64,000 nt of DNA from Schizochytrium sp. CCTCC M209059 (lineage: Eukaryota; Sar; Bigyra; Thraustochytrida; Thraustochytriidae): NCBI GenBank assembly GCA_000818945.1, contig KN805383.1:382552-446551 (forward strand), written 5' to 3'. Shown here in pieces: positions 60,303-64,000 of the stretch. Positions within the stretch are counted from its first letter, which is position 1. The number at the start of each line of letters is the position of its first letter. Position numbers and translations under genes: made by a program. A model generated the notes under the pieces. It worked only from the letters and a program-made list of their open reading frames with translations. It ran no database searches and was not told the DNA's origin.

Positions 60303-60530
60303 CTAATGAGCCCACGAATCGCGACGATCGGGCCCAGACCCGTCCGTATCGAACTTGTAGCGAGCCTTTTCGAGCTCAGCTTCGAGCTTCTTCCTGCTCA
60401 CAAAGGCATTCGACATGCGGTTGCGCATGCTGGTCAGCGCCTTGGCCCCGCGCCTCCTCAAGCTCATTGCGAGGCTCTCGTCGCGTCCATAGACGCCCTC
60501 GGGCGGCCCGTACACGACTTCTCTCTCCAT
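60303..60530 (-). CDS. Small basic hypothetical protein
   Basis: 75 codons from the ATG at 60530 (the frame extends upstream from a GTG through a Ser run, which I exclude). The sequence is charged and helical, with MSLRRRGAKALTSMRNRMSN and a KKLEAELEKARYKF heptad-like helix, and a hydrophilic DGSGPDRRDSWAH tail. No family recognised. Codon usage looks coding rather than random, but the small size leaves doubt. Confidence 0.4.
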   Translation of the reverse strand: MEREVVYGPPEGVYGRDESLAMSLRRRGAKALTSMRNRMSNAFVSRKKLEAELEKARYKFDTDGSGPDRRDSWAH

Positions 60531-62313
60531 GCTAGCGTGCCTGCCTTCCCGCCGCTGCTGCTTGCTGCTGCTGCTGCTACTGCTGCTACCCGGACGTCCA
60601 CGCGCTCCGACGTCCACGCGCTACGACCCGCCCGCCCACCTGCCGCGCCTTGCGTCTTGCTTCTTCGATCGGGCTTTGCTGCTGCTGCTGCGCTTGGCCG
60701 CGCGGCCTCTGGGCTCGCAGTTGTACCTCTCTATACTCACTGTGCTGCACGCGCTAACGCCAGAGCGGCACGCGCCGCGCTATGAGATGCAGAAGGAGAG
60801 CAGACGAACTGACAGCAGCCAGACGGACGGCCAGGAGGGCGAGTGTGCAAAGACGCACCGCGGCCCGCGCGTCGGGCCGCCGGCGCTTTCTCCTCGATCG
60901 GGCGTCTTCTCCTTGCCGATGTCCAGCTCCAGCTCCAGCCCCAGCTCCAGCCCCGGCTCCGTCTCCGCGGCGCGAGGGTGGGTAGCGCAGGCGTGTACCA
61001 TGTCGCCTACTGTCAGGAACAGAGCAGTGGCCGTGGTGGCTGCAGTGGCCTCGCATGCTCTGCTCGTCGCGCACGGATATTTATGGTGCCGAGCAGAACT
61101 TTCTGGATGCCCCCCCCCCCCCCACCCCCCCCCCCCGCTGATATGGGCGGAGACAACGACGCACGAAAAGGGGGTGCCGCGCGAGTCTTACTTGGAAAGA
61201 ATGAAGCACTGGTGGGCGGGGACCAGCTCGCTCAACGGATATGCGCGGGCAGGACCATCGATCCGGTGAACGCCTCGCGGACTCCGCGGGCGGCCTTCTC
61301 TCACCCGCGCGGCGAAGGGAGGCGGGGCGACGCCGTGAACTACAGCGACGAAAAAAGGACGGCGCGGCGGCGCTGTCTCTCCTAGGCCATGCGTGCCCAG
61401 AGCCCCGCAGTGACAAGGTGAAAAGCAAACTGTGCATGAAAGCAAAGCAGAGCAGAGCAACGTAAAGCAAACTGACCGAGTGAGTGCCTGCAGGTCTGCT
61501 TGGAAAGAAGGAGCATCGACACGAGGCAATCGCCCAAACTCCGAGGTCATCGCATACATTGCGAGCTGCACGAGCTCTGCAAGCGAGAAGCCAGCCAGCC
61601 GGCGAGCGAGAGCACGGGCTCCCTTGGCAAAACACACTTTGTTTTCAACTATAAGCGCGCACGGTCCGCTTCGTGTGCGAGTGATCCGAAATCCATTTTA
61701 AAGCGTGCTGTGCGCTTGGCTGCTGCCGCCGCAGCCGCCGCAGCCGCCTCTGCGGCTGCTCGCCTGCGCTTCGCTGCCCGTCTCACCTTCCCGTCTAGGT
61801 TTATCGACGGCGCGAGGAGCACCTTGCAAGCAATCTTTTTTGGCGCGCATCCGAACGCACGCTGTATACGGAACCAAGCTTGTAGTCCATCTGCGCAAAG
61901 TCCGGCACGGCCATCTTTAAAAAAAAAAGCGCTGCTTAGGCTGCCACATTTCACTCGCTCGACGCGGTCCTGGACACGAAGAAAAGTGCACGCACGTACC
62001 AGCGCTGCCCTTAGGAATTTGCTTGCCTGCTTGCAATACTTTGCTCGCTCGGAAAGCGCGCGAAAGGCCCTGCCTCCTCGCAAGAGGCGCATTATCTTTT
62101 CGAGCAGACCGTGGGCGGGCCCTCGCCGCCTGCGTCCTTGCTCGCTCGAGCCTGAGCTTGAGCCTGAGAGCCCGAACCTGAGAGCACGAGCCTGAGCCCT
62201 CGGCGCAGCGTTGCGCCCCGTTGCATTGTGCTGCGCTGCGTTGCAGACGGCACATTCTACCGCAAAAGGTTGCGGCGCGCTTCTCTATCGGTTTAAAGTC
62301 GTGCGCTGCGGTC
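60531..62313. other. GC-rich intergenic region with low-complexity tracts
   Basis: A C-run of about 27 bases with one A (about 61110-61136), a CAGCTC repeat (about 60923-60960), a GCC/GCA-type tract (about 61719-61765) and a GAGCCTGA repeat (about 62148-62198). Frames are open by composition only. The last part should be the promoter of the gene at 62314. Confidence 0.5.
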
Positions 62314-64000
62314 ATGAGCGAGGACGGCGACAATGACACGGACTCCATGGCGTCCCAGCCCCAGGTAGTGTACGATCTACCTCGGGGTGGCAAGATTGTC
62401 ATGACAGAAATTGGACCTATTCAGTTTGGCATCCCGCCAGAAACAATCAAAGACAGCATGGTGCTGGGGCTCGGCATCCCTGCCTTTTTTGTCGTACCGA
62501 CCGAGCGCTTCGTCAAGAAGTTTGGTCCAAGTCAAGGAGTGAATGTTGCCGAGTTCGAATTCCCAGCGTATTGCAACTTCTTTTTTAAGAATGGCAAGCG
62601 AGTCTGCCTTGTCGTGAACGACGAAGACGTAAAGACGCGTATCCAAAATGTCTTTCAGGAAACCCTCCTCGGCCCGCGTGAATGGGACCCAGAAGTCGAC
62701 TTCGCGCCCGACTATCCCGTACACAAGCGGCCTGACCTCATCAAGGAACTCGAGTACTTTCGGCACTTTGGCGACAAACTCATCACAGTAGACCTTCTTC
62801 TTTCATTTGCCATCTTTGACGAGACATCTCGACGTGTCAAGCTTCCCTCCGAGGACGGATCAACATTCGTGGAGATTCTCATGCACGACGAAAAGTACAT
62901 TATTTTTGACGCAGAGGGTAATGAGATCGCGATCATCGACGAACGTGTACGCATCCCCCACAGTCCTTCGCCCGAAGCCGTTCTCGACGCACCAGTCTTC
63001 AAGCCGCCCCTCTTTGGCGTCACGGTTCTCGGCAGCTCGCACGGATTCGATCCCAAGGGAAGCACATCGGGATATGTACTATGGATGAATCGACGCGGCC
63101 TCATGGTGGACCCGCCGCCCAACTCGTCCGTCTTGCTTCAGGAAAACAACATTGCCCCCTCGCTCATCGATGCTGTCATTGTCACACACTGCCATGCGGA
63201 CCATGACGCAGGGACCTTTCAAAAAATCCTTCAGGAAGGCAAAGTTACGCTCATGACCACGCCAACGATTCACGGTTGCTTCCTACGAAAATATGCCGCG
63301 CTTTCAGGCCTCGACGAGTCATTCCTCACGACCGTTTTCTCTTTTCGTCCCGTTCGCGTCGGCGCCGATGTCAAGTGCCGGGGCGGCGTGCTTCGCTTTT
63401 TCTACAGTCTACACTCCATCCCCTGCGTGGGCTTTGAGGCCTTTTTTGGTGGGCGAAGCATCGTTTTCTCGGCCGATCATATGAACGATCCGACGCGCAT
63501 TCGGCAGCTCTGCGAAGATGGAGTACTCTCGCCGGGACGCCGGGACGCGCTGCTCGAGTTTCCTTGGGACCGCGATCTCATTCTGCATGAGGCAGGCGTG
63601 CCGCCCATTCATACCCCCATGGAAACCCTCAGTGCGTTGCCAGATGATGTCAAGAAGAGACTGTATGTGGTCCACGTGTCGCTCGACAAGATCCCAGAGG
63701 GGTCTGGCCTACGTGCTGCAATTCCTGGAGTTGAACACACCATTTCGCTCGACGGCGTCGAAGAGCCACCGCACTCGCGCGCGCTCGAAATTCTCGATCT
63801 TGTGTCCTCGATACCCCTTTTTTCGCACCTCACTGTCAAGCACGCGTCCGACATTCTCTCCTTTTGTAGGACAGAGGAGATTCGTGCCGGCGAGTGCATC
63901 CTACGCAAGGGAGATATTGGTTCTTGCTTCTATGCCGTTATGTCTGGCCGCTGCGAGGTGCGTGTGGTCGACACTCGCAAAGTATGCAAAGAACGAGCAG
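62314..64000 (+). CDS. Metallo-beta-lactamase fold / cyclic-nucleotide-binding protein, truncated by the window edge
   Basis: ATG at 62314; the frame stays open to the right edge (562 codons seen, no stop). An N-terminal region of about 230 residues precedes a metallo-beta-lactamase domain with THCHADHDAG: H292, H294, D296 and H297 form the HxHxDH zinc site. A further FSADHMND strand and a late LHEAG follow. From about 493 a cyclic-nucleotide-binding domain begins (IPLFSHL, IRAGECILRKGDIGSCFYAVMSGRCEV). This order matches the Dictyostelium phosphodiesterases GbpA/PdeD and GbpB/PdeE, in which bound cyclic nucleotide stimulates a lactamase-type phosphodiesterase. Those have two binding domains; a second would lie beyond the edge. 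Likely role: cAMP or cGMP breakdown in the cytosol. Confidence 0.8.
   Translation, partial: MSEDGDNDTDSMASQPQVVYDLPRGGKIVMTEIGPIQFGIPPETIKDSMVLGLGIPAFFVVPTERFVKKFGPSQGVNVAEFEFPAYCNFFFKNGKRVCLVVNDEDVKTRIQNVFQETLLGPREWDPEVDFAPDYPVHKRPDLIKELEYFRHFGDKLITVDLLLSFAIFDETSRRVKLPSEDGSTFVEILMHDEKYIIFDAEGNEIAIIDERVRIPHSPSPEAVLDAPVFKPPLFGVTVLGSSHGFDPKGSTSGYVLWMNRRGLMVDPPPNSSVLLQENNIAPSLIDAVIVTHCHADHDAGTFQKILQEGKVTLMTTPTIHGCFLRKYAALSGLDESFLTTVFSFRPVRVGADVKCRGGVLRFFYSLHSIPCVGFEAFFGGRSIVFSADHMNDPTRIRQLCEDGVLSPGRRDALLEFPWDRDLILHEAGVPPIHTPMETLSALPDDVKKRLYVVHVSLDKIPEGSGLRAAIPGVEHTISLDGVEEPPHSRALEILDLVSSIPLFSHLTVKHASDILSFCRTEEIRAGECILRKGDIGSCFYAVMSGRCEVRVVDTRKVCKERA

Overview
This is eukaryotic nuclear DNA from a flagellate protist. 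Genes lie on both strands, and nearly all recognisable ones are single long exons (up to 1,756 codons). GC-rich coding regions alternate with spacers full of short tandem repeats. A ciliary central-apparatus protein (SPEF2/CPC1 type), a fused acyl-CoA reductase/DHAP acyltransferase, a Dictyostelium-GbpA-like phosphodiesterase gene and a Crinkler-like NTPase together suggest a stramenopile of the thraustochytrid kind. That assignment is inference from gene content and style, not from a marker gene. Two runs of N (25240-25397 and 58232-58438) are assembly gaps.

Left part (1-13 kb). A decaying WD40-repeat gene on the minus strand is built of 120-bp DNA repeats and carries a 322-bp MITE-like insertion. 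Two hypothetical proteins on the minus strand follow. Then come three paralogues of a membrane-protein family with a cysteine-rich EGF-like N-terminus and six or seven transmembrane segments.

Middle part (13-45 kb). Mostly housekeeping and cytoskeletal genes: SPEF2/CPC1 homologue, a p25-alpha (TPPP-like) protein, the FAR-DHAPAT fusion for ether lipid synthesis, a VWA-domain protein cut by a gap, an NBP35-type Fe-S scaffold ATPase lacking its usual C-terminal CPxC, a Myb/SANT-like protein, a large EF-hand/fibronectin-III protein, a repeat-containing hypothetical protein, eIF1, and a membrane 1-acylglycerol-3-phosphate acyltransferase.

Mobile region (44.9-55.7 kb). This is the main discovery in the window. 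A 10.5-kb element (45032-55555) is bounded by 52-bp terminal inverted repeats (48/52 identical). It is flanked by a direct repeat of about 165-178 bp, and the homology of the direct repeat stops exactly at the inverted repeats at both ends. The element appears to have split the shared upstream region of the divergent acyltransferase and NOG2 genes. It carries an intact DDE transposase reading inward from the left end and a frameshifted Crinkler-like P-loop NTPase reading inward from the right end. Between them lie two decayed, head-to-head copies of a Ulp1-protease-like gene around a 50-bp hairpin.

Right part (56-64 kb). NOG2/GNL2 ribosome-assembly GTPase, a PLP-homeostasis protein (YggS/PROSC), a small basic hypothetical protein, and the start of a metallo-beta-lactamase plus cyclic-nucleotide-binding-domain protein that runs off the right edge.
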